Assembly: GCA_018241665.1 (NCBI GenBank)
Contig: JAFEDK010000013.1
Span: 92,101-156,100 of the forward strand
Source: Pseudomonadota bacterium
GTDB lineage: Bacteria > Pseudomonadota > Gammaproteobacteria > Burkholderiales > Rhodocyclaceae
Length of the DNA: 64,000 nucleotides
Direction of reading: 5' to 3'
Every line of letters begins with the position of its first letter. The stretch's first letter is position 1. Below, piece by piece: positions 18,098 to 28,443 of this stretch. Position numbers and translations under genes: made by a program. Below the pieces are notes generated by a model that was given only the letters and a program-made list of their open reading frames with translations, searched no databases and had not been told where the DNA came from.

Positions 18098-19435
18098 TCA
18101 GCTGTCGCCGCTCTGGAGGCCGTACTTGCGGATCTTGTCGTGCAGGGTGGTCTTGGGGACGCGCAGGGCCTCGGCGCTGCGTGCCAGGCTGCCGCCCTGG
18201 CGGCGCAGCTCGGCGGCGATCAGGCTGCGCTCGAAGCTCTCCACCGACTCGGCCAGTGAAGCCGGCGGCGCGTCGCCGGGGGGGCCGCCGAGGATGTCCT
18301 TGCCGACGCCGAGGACCAGGCAGTCGGCCACATTGCGCAGCTCACGCACGTTGCCGGGCCAGGTGTGGGCCATCAGGCGGCGCATCTGTTCCGGCGGTAC
18401 GCTGGGCAGCGGGCGTTCATGGCGTTGCGCGGCCTGCAGCAGGAAGTGTTCGAGCAGCAGCGGGACGTCCTCGCGGCGTTCGCGCAGCGGCGGCAGGTCG
18501 ATGGTGACCACGTTGAGGCGGTAATAGAGGTCGGCGCGGAAGGTCTGGCGTTCGGCCCGCTCCTTGAGGTCGTCCTTGGTGGCGGCGACCACCCGGCAGT
18601 CCACCGGCTGCAGCTGGTTGGAGCCGAGGCGTTCCACGACGCGCTCCTGCAGCACGCGCAGCAGCTTGATCTGCACGCCCAGCGGCATGCTTTCCAGTTC
18701 GTCGAGGAAGAGGGTGCCCTTGTTGGCGTATTCGATCTTGCCGATGCGGCGTTTCTGGGCGCCGGTAAAGGCGCCGGCCTCGTGGCCGAACAGTTCGCTG
18801 TCGAGCAGGTTGTCGGGCAGGCCGCCGCAGTTGAGGGCCACGAAGGGACCGCTCTTGCGCGGGGACAGTTCGTGCAGGCACTGGGCGATGAGTTCCTTGC
18901 CGGTGCCGGTTTCGCCGCGCACCAGTACGTCCACGCTGGTGCCGGCCACGTCGCTGATCAGCTGGCGTACGCGGGCCATCTGCGGCGAGCGGCCGATCAG
19001 CTTGGTCTCGATGCCGTCGCGTTGTGCCAGGCGGCGGCGCAGATCGAGCACTTCGAGGGTCAGCCCGCGCTTGTCGAGGGCGCGGCGCACCACGTCCACC
19101 AGCAGTTCCGGCGAGAAGGGTTTCTGGATGAAGTCGTAGGCGCCGTTGCGCATGGCCTCGACGGCGAGGGTCACGTCGCCGTGGCCGGTGATGATGATCA
19201 CCGGCAGGTCGGCGTCCATGGCCTGGCAGCGGCGCAGCACTTCCATGCCGTCGGCCCTGGGCAGGCGCATGTCGGTGACGACGATGCCGGGAAAGCCGGC
19301 GGACAGGCGGGCCAGGCCTTCCTCGGCGGAGCCGACGCCTTCCACCGGGATGTCGGCGAGCATCATGGCCTGCTCGCAGCCGAGACGCACGTCGGGGTCG
19401 TCTTCGATGATGAGTACGCGGAGTTCGGGGGTCAT
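18098..19435 (-). CDS. Sigma-54-dependent response regulator, AauR/DctD type
   Basis: A 445-residue NtrC-family activator. The receiver domain has the phospho-acceptor Asp in [12 protein letters not shown] and the conserved Lys in FIQKPF. The AAA+ domain shows Walker A GETGTGKE, the sigma-54-contacting GAFTGA loop and Walker [11 protein letters not shown]. The C-terminus is a Fis-type helix-turn-helix ([20 protein letters not shown]). The start at 19435 gives normal DctD/AauR length; the open frame continues upstream through a REP element and is not coding. Downstream genes for acidic amino-acid uptake and asparaginase favour AauR over DctD. Predicted to bind the two dyads at ~24984-25028. 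Confidence 0.9.
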   Translation of the reverse strand: MTPELRVLIIEDDPDVRLGCEQAMMLADIPVEGVGSAEEGLARLSAGFPGIVVTDMRLPRADGMEVLRRCQAMDADLPVIIITGHGDVTLAVEAMRNGAYDFIQKPFSPELLVDVVRRALDKRGLTLEVLDLRRRLAQRDGIETKLIGRSPQMARVRQLISDVAGTSVDVLVRGETGTGKELIAQCLHELSPRKSGPFVALNCGGLPDNLLDSELFGHEAGAFTGAQKRRIGKIEYANKGTLFLDELESMPLGVQIKLLRVLQERVVERLGSNQLQPVDCRVVAATKDDLKERAERQTFRADLYYRLNVVTIDLPPLRERREDVPLLLEHFLLQAAQRHERPLPSVPPEQMRRLMAHTWPGNVRELRNVADCLVLGVGKDILGGPPGDAPPASLAESVESFERSLIAAELRRQGGSLARSAEALRVPKTTLHDKIRKYGLQSGDS

Positions 19436-19493
19436 GGTGTGGGCGGTTGCGCAGGCAGTCGGTTGATCGGTGGTTGTGGGCGGAGCGTCGCCA

Positions 19494-19596
19494 GTGGGGG
19501 CGAATTCATTCGCCCGCGAAGGTGGAAAAGCCGCGGCGGCAGACGTTGCACACGGCGCTGGTTCGGCGTGCGGCGGGCGAATGAATTCGCCCCCAC
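19494..19596. repeat. REP-like palindrome pair, locus 3, between sensor and regulator genes
   Basis: The left unit is at 19494-19515 and the right unit at 19575-19596 with a ~59-bp spacer, inside the 218-bp gap between the sensor kinase stop and the response regulator start. In the leftward transcript it would form a long stem-loop between two cistrons. Confidence 0.9.
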
Positions 19597-19653
19597 AGGG
19601 AGGGACTCTCACAGGGGACGTTTCCTGCTGCGAGCCCTCTTGAGTTCGGGGGT

Positions 19654-21573
19654 TCAGCCAGCCGCGCTGACATCGTTCGTCTCCTTTCCGGCCGCGGGGA
19701 GTTGCAGGATGAAGCGGGCACCGCCTTCCGGGCGCTTCTCGGCGCGCAGGTCGCCGCCGAACTCGCGAACGATGTCGCGGGAGATGGCCAGGCCGAGGCC
19801 GAGGCCTTCGCCGGCCGGCTTGGTGGTGAAGAAGGGTTCGAACAGCGTGCCGTCTGCGGGCAGGCCGCAGCCGCTGTCGGCGATGACGAGTTCCAGATCG
19901 CCGTCGTCGCGGGAACTGGCTTCGATGAGGAGTTCCTTGCGTGCGCTGTCGGCCATCGCGTCGCCGGCATTGCGGATCAGGTTGATGAGCACCTGCTCGA
20001 GTCGGTTCTGGTCGCACCAGGCGATGGCCTGGCCGGGCTCGCAGCGGTTGATGAGGGTGATGCCAGCCTTGGTGAGGCGCTGGTCGAGCAGGAACAGGGC
20101 GGCGCTGACCGCGTGGGCCAGGTCGGTGGCGGCGGGCACCGCCGGCGACTTGCGGGCAAAGGTCTTGAGCGGGGTGATGATGCGCCCCATCTGGTCGGCC
20201 AGGCGGGCGATGATCGTCAGATTCTGCTCGACGGTCGGCAGGTTGCCGCGCTTCATGAACTCGATGGCATTGCCAGACAGGGTGCGCATGGCCCCCAGCG
20301 GCTGGGCCAGTTCGTGGGTGATGCCGGCGGCGAGCTGGCCCAGCACGGCCAGCTTGGCGGCTTGTACGAGCTCGTCCTGGGCGGCGCGCAGGGTCTGTTC
20401 GGCCTGTTGGCGTTCCGCCACTTCCTTGCGCAGGCGGGCGTTGGTATCGGTCAGCGCGCGGGTGCGGCGGGCGACCTTGCTTTCGAGCTGGGCGTTGGCC
20501 TGTTCGAGCAGCTCCTTGGCCTCCAGCTTCTGGCGCACGATGCGCCGGCGCTGGGCCAGTACCAGCAGGAGCAGCAGCACGAAGCCGGTGGCGACCGCCG
20601 CCAGCGCGCCGTGGCCGAGGGCTTGGGTGCGGACCGGGCGCAGGTCGGAGAAGATCAGCAGGCGCCAGCCCACGTCCTGCAGGCCGCGCCCGTGGACCAG
20701 GTAGCTGCCGGCGAAGCCGGCGTGGGGGCGGACGGAGCTGTTGTGCAGGGCCATGTGCACGATCTGTCCGTCCGGGCCGGGGTCGTCATCGATGGGTACC
20801 GGAAAGTCGCCGATCGGGCCTTCGTTGTAGAGGCGGCTCATCTTGACCTCGACCCGGGTGTCGAGGGGCAACGGCTTGAGGGCGGTGTAGCGCCATTCGG
20901 GCACCGACGACAGGATCACCACGCCGTTGCCGTCGGCGATCAGCGCCGGCGCGCCGAGCAGGCTCCAGGCCTGGTCGAGCTGGTCGAGGCTGATCTTGAT
21001 GACGGCCACGCCGACGACCCGCTCGCCGTCGCGGATCGGGGTGGATACGAAATAGCCTGGTTCGCCGCGGGTGGTGCCGATGGCGAAATGGCGGCCGACC
21101 CGTCCGGCGAGGCCGTCGACGAAATAGCTGCGGAAGGACAGGTCCTCGCCGACGAAGTTTTCGCTCGGGTGGTTCCAGTTGCTGGAGGCGAGCACGATGC
21201 CGCGCTGGTTCATGACGAAGATCGCGACGCTGCCGATGTGTTCGTTGAGTTGCTGCAGGAAGCGGTTGGCGGCCTGCACGCTGGTGGCGCTGCGCGGGCT
21301 GCGCATCAGGTTGAGGACTTCCTCGTTGAGCTGGATGGTGGCCGGGATGTGCGCATAGCGGTTGACGATGCCGTCCACGGCCGCGGCGAAGAGGTCCAGC
21401 CGATGGCCGGCGTCGGTGCGCAGGGTCTGCATGCCCTGGTATTCGCTGGCCCGGTAGCCGCCGATACCGATCAGGCTGATCACCAGCAGGAGGACGGCGA
21501 CGATCAGCGGGTTCGGCGACACGGAGCGCGAGGGCGGCAGCTGCGGGGTCGCTGCCGGAGGGGTATCGGTCAT
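19654..21573 (-). CDS. Sensor histidine kinase, AauS/DctB type
   Basis: A 639-residue membrane kinase. A transmembrane segment near the N-terminus (LIVAVLLLVISLIGIGGY) is followed by a ~250-residue periplasmic double-PAS (dCache) sensor with VFVMNQRGIVLASSNW-like strands, a second transmembrane helix, a coiled coil (~340-400) and a HisKA domain with the phospho-His in AGITHELAQPLGA. The ATPase shows N box NLIRNAGDAM, IADSGCGLP and GEGLGLGLAIS. The ATG at 21573 is preferred over 21624. Members sense C4-dicarboxylates (DctB) or acidic amino acids (AauS); the operon points to Asp/Glu/Asn. Confidence 0.9.
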   Translation of the reverse strand: MTDTPPAATPQLPPSRSVSPNPLIVAVLLLVISLIGIGGYRASEYQGMQTLRTDAGHRLDLFAAAVDGIVNRYAHIPATIQLNEEVLNLMRSPRSATSVQAANRFLQQLNEHIGSVAIFVMNQRGIVLASSNWNHPSENFVGEDLSFRSYFVDGLAGRVGRHFAIGTTRGEPGYFVSTPIRDGERVVGVAVIKISLDQLDQAWSLLGAPALIADGNGVVILSSVPEWRYTALKPLPLDTRVEVKMSRLYNEGPIGDFPVPIDDDPGPDGQIVHMALHNSSVRPHAGFAGSYLVHGRGLQDVGWRLLIFSDLRPVRTQALGHGALAAVATGFVLLLLLVLAQRRRIVRQKLEAKELLEQANAQLESKVARRTRALTDTNARLRKEVAERQQAEQTLRAAQDELVQAAKLAVLGQLAAGITHELAQPLGAMRTLSGNAIEFMKRGNLPTVEQNLTIIARLADQMGRIITPLKTFARKSPAVPAATDLAHAVSAALFLLDQRLTKAGITLINRCEPGQAIAWCDQNRLEQVLINLIRNAGDAMADSARKELLIEASSRDDGDLELVIADSGCGLPADGTLFEPFFTTKPAGEGLGLGLAISRDIVREFGGDLRAEKRPEGGARFILQLPAAGKETNDVSAAG

Positions 21574-21608
21574 CGCCTGTCGGTGTGTTTCTGTTGAGGG
21601 CTTGTTCT

Positions 21609-21630
21609 GTGGAGGCGAAGTCATTCGCCC
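21609..21630. repeat. Degenerate single REP-like unit, locus 4
   Basis: One left-type unit with two substitutions (GTGGAGGCGAAGTCATTCGC plus CC) lies upstream of the sensor kinase start. No partner unit is visible, so it looks like a decayed copy. Confidence 0.65.
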
Positions 21631-21663
21631 CGCAGGATGTGTTGTCTGTTCAAGGATACAGCC

Positions 21664-21693
21664 CCCGCGCCGCCCTTGCCGGGTCGGCGCGGG
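21664..21693. other. GC-rich inverted repeat downstream of asparaginase
   Basis: CCCGCGCCG at 21664-21672 and CGGCGCGGG at 21685-21693 are perfect 9-bp arms around a 12-base loop, just after the asparaginase stop in the leftward transcript. There is no T-tract, so it is at most a pause site or partial terminator before the sensor kinase. Confidence 0.5.
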
Positions 21694-21719
21694 AGGCGGT
21701 TCCTCCCCGGCGTGCGGGC

Positions 21720-23902
<2,183 letters not shown>

Positions 23903-23936
23903 TTTCTGGATTCAGGAGCGGGTGGGGCGGCGGGGC

Positions 23937-24833
23937 TTATTCGAAGGCCTTGTCGTTGGGGGCCTGGTAAAGCTTCTGCATGGCGTCGGAGAGCGGGAAG
24001 TTGAGGTTCAGTCCCTTGGGGGGGATGGGCTGGGTGAACCACTTCTTGTAGAAGGCTTCGGCTTCGCCGGAGGTCATCGCCTTGGCGAGGGCGGCATCGA
24101 CGAGCTTCTTGAAGCCGGGGTCGTCCTTCCTGAGCATGCAGCCGTAGGCCTCGAAGCTCTGGGGCGTGCCGGTGACGACCCAGTCGGCGGGGCGCTTGGC
24201 CTTGGCCATTTCGCCGTAGAGGAGGGCGTCGTCCATCATGAAGGCGACGGCGCGGCCGGTCTCGAGGGTGAGGAAGGCCTCGCCGTGGTCCTTGGCGGAA
24301 ATGATGTTCATGCCGAGCTTCTTGTCCTCGTTCATCTTGCGGATGAGGCGCTCGGAGGTGGTGCCGGCGGTGGTGACGATGTTCTTGCCGGCGAGCTCGG
24401 GGAAGTCCTTGATGCCGGAATCCTTCTTGGTGAGCAGGCGGGTGCCGATGATGAAGAGGGTGTCGGAGAAGGCGACCTGGCGGGCGCGCTCGGCGTTATG
24501 GGTGGTGGAGCCGCACTCGATGTCGATGGTGCCGTTCTGGATCAGGGGGATGCGGTTCTGGGAGGTGACGGGGGTGAGCTTGACCTGCAGGGCGGGCAGC
24601 TTGAGGTTGGCTTTCACCGCGTCGACGACCTTGAGCATGAGCTCCTGGCTGTAGCCGACGACCTGCTGCTTGTCGTCGTAGTAGGAGAAGGGGATGGAGG
24701 ATTCCCGGTGGCCCAGGGAGATGGTGCCGCTGTCCTTGATCTTCTTGAGGGTCGGCGATTCCTGGGCGAGGGCGGACTGGGCCAGTCCGCCGGCAAGCAG
24801 GCAGGGCAGGACTAACTTCGGCGGGATGCGCAT
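23937..24833 (-). CDS. Glutamate/aspartate ABC substrate-binding protein
   Basis: A 298-residue GltI/AatJ-type periplasmic binding protein. A signal peptide (LVLPCLLAGGLAQSALA) precedes SGTISLGHRESSIPFSYY; further family motifs are QNGTIDIECGSTTHNAERA and VTTAGTTSERL, typical of Asp/Glu binders. CCGGAG lies upstream of the ATG. It is the first gene of the operon behind a sigma-54 promoter. The matching permease and ATPase genes (aatQMP) are not in this window, which is unusual for AatJ. Confidence 0.92.
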   Translation of the reverse strand: MRIPPKLVLPCLLAGGLAQSALAQESPTLKKIKDSGTISLGHRESSIPFSYYDDKQQVVGYSQELMLKVVDAVKANLKLPALQVKLTPVTSQNRIPLIQNGTIDIECGSTTHNAERARQVAFSDTLFIIGTRLLTKKDSGIKDFPELAGKNIVTTAGTTSERLIRKMNEDKKLGMNIISAKDHGEAFLTLETGRAVAFMMDDALLYGEMAKAKRPADWVVTGTPQSFEAYGCMLRKDDPGFKKLVDAALAKAMTSGEAEAFYKKWFTQPIPPKGLNLNFPLSDAMQKLYQAPNDKAFE

Positions 24834-24892
24834 GGTCGGTGTCTCCGGAGTCTTGGTTTTATTGGCGCGACAGCGTCGCGCAGCCCTTGCTT

Positions 24893-24908
24893 TGCACGGC
24901 CTGTGCCA
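24893..24908 (-). promoter_or_regulatory. Sigma-54 (-24/-12) promoter
   Basis: Read on the minus strand, TGGCACAGGCCGTGCA matches the TGGCAC-N5-TTGC(A/T) consensus with exact GG-to-GC spacing; the only clear deviation is G for T before TGCA. The predicted start is about 12 nt downstream (~24881), giving a ~50-nt leader before the binding-protein ATG. Confidence 0.8.
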
Positions 24909-24983
24909 GCCGGCCGACCCTCCGCCAGGGATTGCAAGTCACTGATTTGAAATGGTGTGGTGGTGCTGCGGAGAAGAGAATCG

Positions 24984-24997
24984 TTCGGTTTTCCGGA
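24984..24997. promoter_or_regulatory. Candidate AauR operator 1
   Basis: TTCGGTTTTCCGGA. It differs at one position from the TTCGG-N4-CCGAA dyad that I recall being reported for AauR of Pseudomonas putida. It lies about 80 bp upstream of the -24 element, the usual distance for an enhancer-binding activator. Confidence 0.6.
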
Positions 24998-25014
24998 TGA
25001 ACTGCAAATTGGCG

Positions 25015-25028
25015 ATCGGAAAGCCGGA
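25015..25028. promoter_or_regulatory. Candidate AauR operator 2
   Basis: ATCGGAAAGCCGGA, a second copy of the same dyad. Its centre is 31 bp from that of the first copy, about three helical turns, which would place two activator dimers on the same face of the DNA. Confidence 0.55.
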
Positions 25029-25072
25029 TGGGCTGCGCACAGACGCGGCTGGGGAACTGCATATTCTTGCTA

Positions 25073-25090
25073 TTGAGAACTATTCGCGTT
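25073..25090. promoter_or_regulatory. Candidate Fur box
   Basis: TTGAGAACTATTCGCGTT resembles the ATGAGAATTATTCTCATT-type Fur operators common in betaproteobacteria (14 of 18 positions by eye). It lies 65-82 bp upstream of the PepSY gene and would fit iron control of the PepSY/cytochrome b561 pair. Confidence 0.4.
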
Positions 25091-25154
25091 GATGCTAATG
25101 TCCCCGTCGTTCCCTCAAACCCCGGCTGTCGCCGGCTCACGAAAGGTCGTCATC

Positions 25155-25418
25155 ATGCGTTCGTCCCTGCTTGCCCTCAGCATCGTCCTGTTGCCCACCG
25201 CCGCCTTTGCCGGCGCCAAGTGTGAGCCCCATCCCAAGTCCGAATGGATTCCCGAGGCCGAGGCGAAGGCGCGCCTGGAGGCCCAGTACGAGGTCCGCAA
25301 GTTCAAGATCGAGGGTGCCTGCTACGAGATCTACGGCAAGAACAAGGAAGGCAAGAAGGTCGAGATCTACTTCGACACCAAGACCCTGGCCATCGTGAAG
25401 GCCGAGATCGAGAAGTAA
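25155..25418 (+). CDS. Small PepSY-domain periplasmic protein
   Basis: An 87-residue protein with a signal peptide (LLALSIVLLPTAAFA) and a single PepSY-like domain: IPEAEAKARLEAQYEV, KIEGACYEIYGKNKEGKKVE and YFDTKTLAIVKAEIEK. The ATG at 25155 with GAAAGG upstream is preferred over an in-frame start 66 bp earlier. Only 3 bp separate it from a cytochrome b561-type gene. In many proteobacteria this pair accompanies ferric or quinone reductases; a possible Fur box upstream supports an iron link. Two cysteines in the mature protein may form a disulfide. Confidence 0.82.
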   Translation: MRSSLLALSIVLLPTAAFAGAKCEPHPKSEWIPEAEAKARLEAQYEVRKFKIEGACYEIYGKNKEGKKVEIYFDTKTLAIVKAEIEK

Positions 25419-25421
25419 TCC

Positions 25422-25943
25422 GTGGGGAGCGAAGCTCGCCAGCGCCCGGTGTGGGATCGCCTCGTCCGCCTGACCCACTGGGGCGTGGCGGGGCTGGTGC
25501 TGTTCAATTCCTTCAACGAGAGCGGCGAGATTCACCGGCTCGCCGGCTACGTGGCAGTGGCGCTGGTGGTGCTGCGCCTCGCCCATGGGCTGCTGGCGGG
25601 AGGCGGCTCGACCGCCGCCCTGCCGCTGCCGGGCGCGGGGGCGATCCGTGCGCACCTGGCCGACCTGCTGCGTGGCAGGGGCCATGCCGGCGCGGGCCAC
25701 AATCCGCTCGGTCAGTGGATGGCCTACCTGTTGTGGACGCTGATCATCGCCCTCGGCGTGACCGGCTGGATGGCCCGTCTCGATGCCTTCTGGGGCGACG
25801 ACTGGCTGATCGACCTCCACCAGGGGCTGGCCAACGTGCTGCTTGGCTGCGTGGCGGTGCACCTGGCCGGCGTGGTGGTGATGAGCCGGCTGCAGCACGA
25901 GAACCTCGTGCGGGCCATGCTCACCGGGCGCAAGCGCGGCTGA
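25422..25943 (+). CDS. Cytochrome b561-type diheme membrane protein
   Basis: A 173-residue integral membrane protein of the Ni-Fe hydrogenase/b561 cytochrome family. Histidines sit at helix positions suited to haem b: VRLTHWGVAGLVLF, IHRLAGYVAVALVVLRL, IDLHQGLANVLLGCVAVH. The GTG start is 3 bp after the PepSY stop, so translation is probably coupled. It would pass electrons across or within the inner membrane, with PepSY as a periplasmic partner. The physiological donor and acceptor are not evident. Confidence 0.82.
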   Translation: MGSEARQRPVWDRLVRLTHWGVAGLVLFNSFNESGEIHRLAGYVAVALVVLRLAHGLLAGGGSTAALPLPGAGAIRAHLADLLRGRGHAGAGHNPLGQWMAYLLWTLIIALGVTGWMARLDAFWGDDWLIDLHQGLANVLLGCVAVHLAGVVVMSRLQHENLVRAMLTGRKRG

Positions 25944-26009
25944 AAGCGGCAGGTGGCCGGGGCGGGCTGCTAAAATGGTGAATTAGTCATCTGCCGACGG
26001 AAATTCGCC

Positions 26010-27044
26010 ATGCCGAACCTGACCCTCACCCGCCCCGACGACTGGCACCTGCACGTGCGTGACGGCGCCGCCCTGGCCGCGGTGGTGCCCGACACCGCCC
26101 GCCGCTTCGGCCGTGCGCTGATCATGCCCAACCTGAAGCCGCCGGTGACCAGCGTGGAGCAGGCCGCGGCCTACCGGGAGCGCATCCTCGCCGCCGTGCC
26201 GGCCGGCCTCAAGTTCGCGCCGCTGATGACGTTGTACCTCACTGACAGCCTCAAGCCCGAAGAGATCGACAAGGCCGCCGCCAGCGGCTTCATCCCCGCC
26301 GCCAAGCTCTACCCGGCCGGCGCGACGACCAACTCGGACGCGGGCGTCACCGACATCGCCAAGGTCTACCCCGTGCTCGAACGGATGGCCGAGGCGGGCA
26401 TCGTTCTCTGTGTTCATGGCGAGGTAACCCATGCTGACGTTGATATCTTTGATCGCGAGCGCGTCTTTATCGATCGCGTACTGGCGCCGCTTGCAGCGCG
26501 CTACCCGACCCTGCGCATCGTCTTCGAGCACATCACGACGGCCGACGCGGCGCAGTTTGTAAGCGAAGCGGGGGCCAACGTGGGGGCCACGATCACCGCC
26601 CACCACCTGCTGCTCAACCGCAACGCGATCTTTGCCGGCGGCATCCGGCCGCACCACTATTGCCTGCCGGTTCTCAAGCGCGAGACCCACCGCGAGGCGC
26701 TGGTGAAGGTTGCCACGTCCGGCAGCACCAAGTTCTTCCTCGGCACCGACTCGGCGCCCCACGCCAAGACGACCAAGGAGTCCGCCTGTGGCTGCGCCGG
26801 CTGCTACACCGCCCATGCCGGCATCGAGCTGTACGCCGAGGCCTTCGAGCAGGCCGGTGCACTCGACAAGCTGGAAGCCTTCGCCAGCTTCAACGGCCCC
26901 GACTTCTACCGCCTGCCGCGCAACACCGACACGATCACGCTGGCCAAGGAAAGCTGGGACGTGCCGGCCGGTCTCGACTACCTGCCGGGCGACCCGCTGG
27001 TGCCGCTGCGCGGTGGCGAGCAGATCCACTGGAAACTGGTCTGA
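26010..27044 (+). CDS. pyrC: Dihydroorotase PyrC
   Basis: A 344-residue class II dihydroorotase, third enzyme of de novo pyrimidine synthesis. It opens with [14 protein letters not shown] containing the two metal-binding His of H-x-H. It has [24 protein letters not shown] and the catalytic-Asp region [16 protein letters not shown], and ends with [13 protein letters not shown] metal-bridging Lys in [14 protein letters not shown] is also present. Length equals the E. coli type. It begins a compact run with the lipoprotein and DUF3025 genes. Confidence 0.96.
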   Translation: MPNLTLTRPDDWHLHVRDGAALAAVVPDTARRFGRALIMPNLKPPVTSVEQAAAYRERILAAVPAGLKFAPLMTLYLTDSLKPEEIDKAAASGFIPAAKLYPAGATTNSDAGVTDIAKVYPVLERMAEAGIVLCVHGEVTHADVDIFDRERVFIDRVLAPLAARYPTLRIVFEHITTADAAQFVSEAGANVGATITAHHLLLNRNAIFAGGIRPHHYCLPVLKRETHREALVKVATSGSTKFFLGTDSAPHAKTTKESACGCAGCYTAHAGIELYAEAFEQAGALDKLEAFASFNGPDFYRLPRNTDTITLAKESWDVPAGLDYLPGDPLVPLRGGEQIHWKLV

Positions 27045-27063
27045 GTCCTTTCCCGACACGACG

Positions 27064-27516
27064 ATGCGCGCGACCTCTGCCCTCAAGACGCTGCTGATCC
27101 TCGCCGCCGTTCCGCTGCTGTCCGCCTGCGAGAACGACGGCATCGCCTTCCTCATCGAAGGCAAGGACCACTCCATCTCCCTGCTGCGCGAGCAGCGCTG
27201 GTTCTGGAGCGACGAGGTGGCCCAGTCCATCGTCGTGTCGCGCATGCCCACCTGCATGCGTCGCTACGAGATCAAGCCGGGCGTCGCCGGCTCGGTGAAG
27301 ATGGAGGTCTACGAGGCTGGCGACTACCTGTGGGCCCTCAAGCAGGGCAAGAACTGGTATCTCGCCGGTACCGAGAAGTGCCAGTTCCAGCGCTGGGAGG
27401 ATCCCCCGGAGGAGCCGCCCGGGCGGCTGGTCGGCACCTTCACGCGCAAGAACGACATGCTGACCTTCGTCGAGGCGGAGGCCGCGTCCAAGCCGATCAA
27501 ACCTGCCACCGAATGA
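27064..27516 (+). CDS. Hypothetical lipoprotein
   Basis: A 150-residue protein with a lipoprotein signal peptide (LLILAAVPLLSAC). The mature part is mixed alpha/beta with an internal Cys pair (MPTCMRR and TEKCQFQRW) that could form a disulfide, and an acidic C-terminus. I recognise no family. It follows pyrC by 19 bp and its stop overlaps the next start (ATGA), so it is part of the same transcript. Confidence 0.75.
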   Translation: MRATSALKTLLILAAVPLLSACENDGIAFLIEGKDHSISLLREQRWFWSDEVAQSIVVSRMPTCMRRYEIKPGVAGSVKMEVYEAGDYLWALKQGKNWYLAGTEKCQFQRWEDPPEEPPGRLVGTFTRKNDMLTFVEAEAASKPIKPATE

Positions 27517-28346
27517 GTGCCGGTGCCGGTGACGTACCGGCGGCCCTTGCCCGGCGCCCGCTGTTCGACGGCATCGCTCCTTTGCTGGCACGCTTCACGG
27601 CGCCGGGCCTGCCCCCGCTGGCCGAGCTCGATGCCCTCTACGCCGAAGCCACCGCCAATTCTGGGCTGCGTCCGCTGCGCTTCATTGCGGCGCCGGACGG
27701 CGTGGCCTACGAGGACTACGTGGCCCGTCACGACGCGGTGCCGACCCGTCCCGACGACTGGCACGACTTCTTCAATACGCTGGCCTGGTGCGTCTGGCCG
27801 CGCAGCAAGTCCGCCTGCAACCGGCTGCACCTGCAGGCCGCCGAGGCCCGCGCGGTGGAAGGGCTGGCGGGGCGCGGGCCCTTGCGCGACGCCTTGACCC
27901 AGTTCGACGAGTGCGGGGTGCTGGTGGTCGGTTCCGATCCTGAAATCCTGCAACTGCTGGCCGACCATGAGTGGGAGGCGGCGTTCTGGCGCCGTCGCCG
28001 GCGTCTCGCGGAAAGCACCCGCTTCCTGGTCTTCGGCCACGCCAGCTGGGATCAATTGCGCGCGCCCTTCACCGGGCTGTGCGCAAAGGTCATCTACCGG
28101 CAGGTGGATGAGGGCTGGCTGGCGCTTCCGGCGGCGCAACGGCAGGCCGAGGCGGACGCCTGGCTGGCCGGACATCTTGTCGCCGTCGCTGGCGTCTTGA
28201 CGCCCCGCCTGCTGCGGCCGCTGCCCCTGCTTGGCATCCCGGGTGTCACACCTGATAGCGAACGCGAGGATTACTATCGTGACCGGCGGCAGTTCCGCCC
28301 CCGGGCCGACGGGCAGATGGCGGCGAAATCCCTCACCGTGAAGTGA
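27513..28346 (+). CDS. DUF3025-family protein
   Basis: A 277-residue cytosolic protein. Conserved features of DUF3025 are visible: DDWHDFFNTLAWCVWPRSK in the middle, ALTQFDECGVLVV and FGHASWDQLRAPFTGLCAK. The family is common in betaproteobacteria and has no assigned function; the DE and H residues hint at an enzyme. The start overlaps the upstream lipoprotein stop by four bases. Confidence 0.8.
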   Translation: MSAGAGDVPAALARRPLFDGIAPLLARFTAPGLPPLAELDALYAEATANSGLRPLRFIAAPDGVAYEDYVARHDAVPTRPDDWHDFFNTLAWCVWPRSKSACNRLHLQAAEARAVEGLAGRGPLRDALTQFDECGVLVVGSDPEILQLLADHEWEAAFWRRRRRLAESTRFLVFGHASWDQLRAPFTGLCAKVIYRQVDEGWLALPAAQRQAEADAWLAGHLVAVAGVLTPRLLRPLPLLGIPGVTPDSEREDYYRDRRQFRPRADGQMAAKSLTVK

Positions 28347-28443
28347 TGGCTTGACCGGCGCTCTGCCGACGCCGAATATTCGCGCTCGATTTTCTCCGCG
28401 CTCCGGCCCGGAGCCCTGTTGAACACTTGTGGGTGATCCCATC

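Noticed and set aside
18098-20017. A 639-residue version of the response regulator
   Set aside because: The first ~194 codons run through the REP pair and the end of the sensor kinase gene in another frame. The receiver domain begins right after the ATG at 19435.
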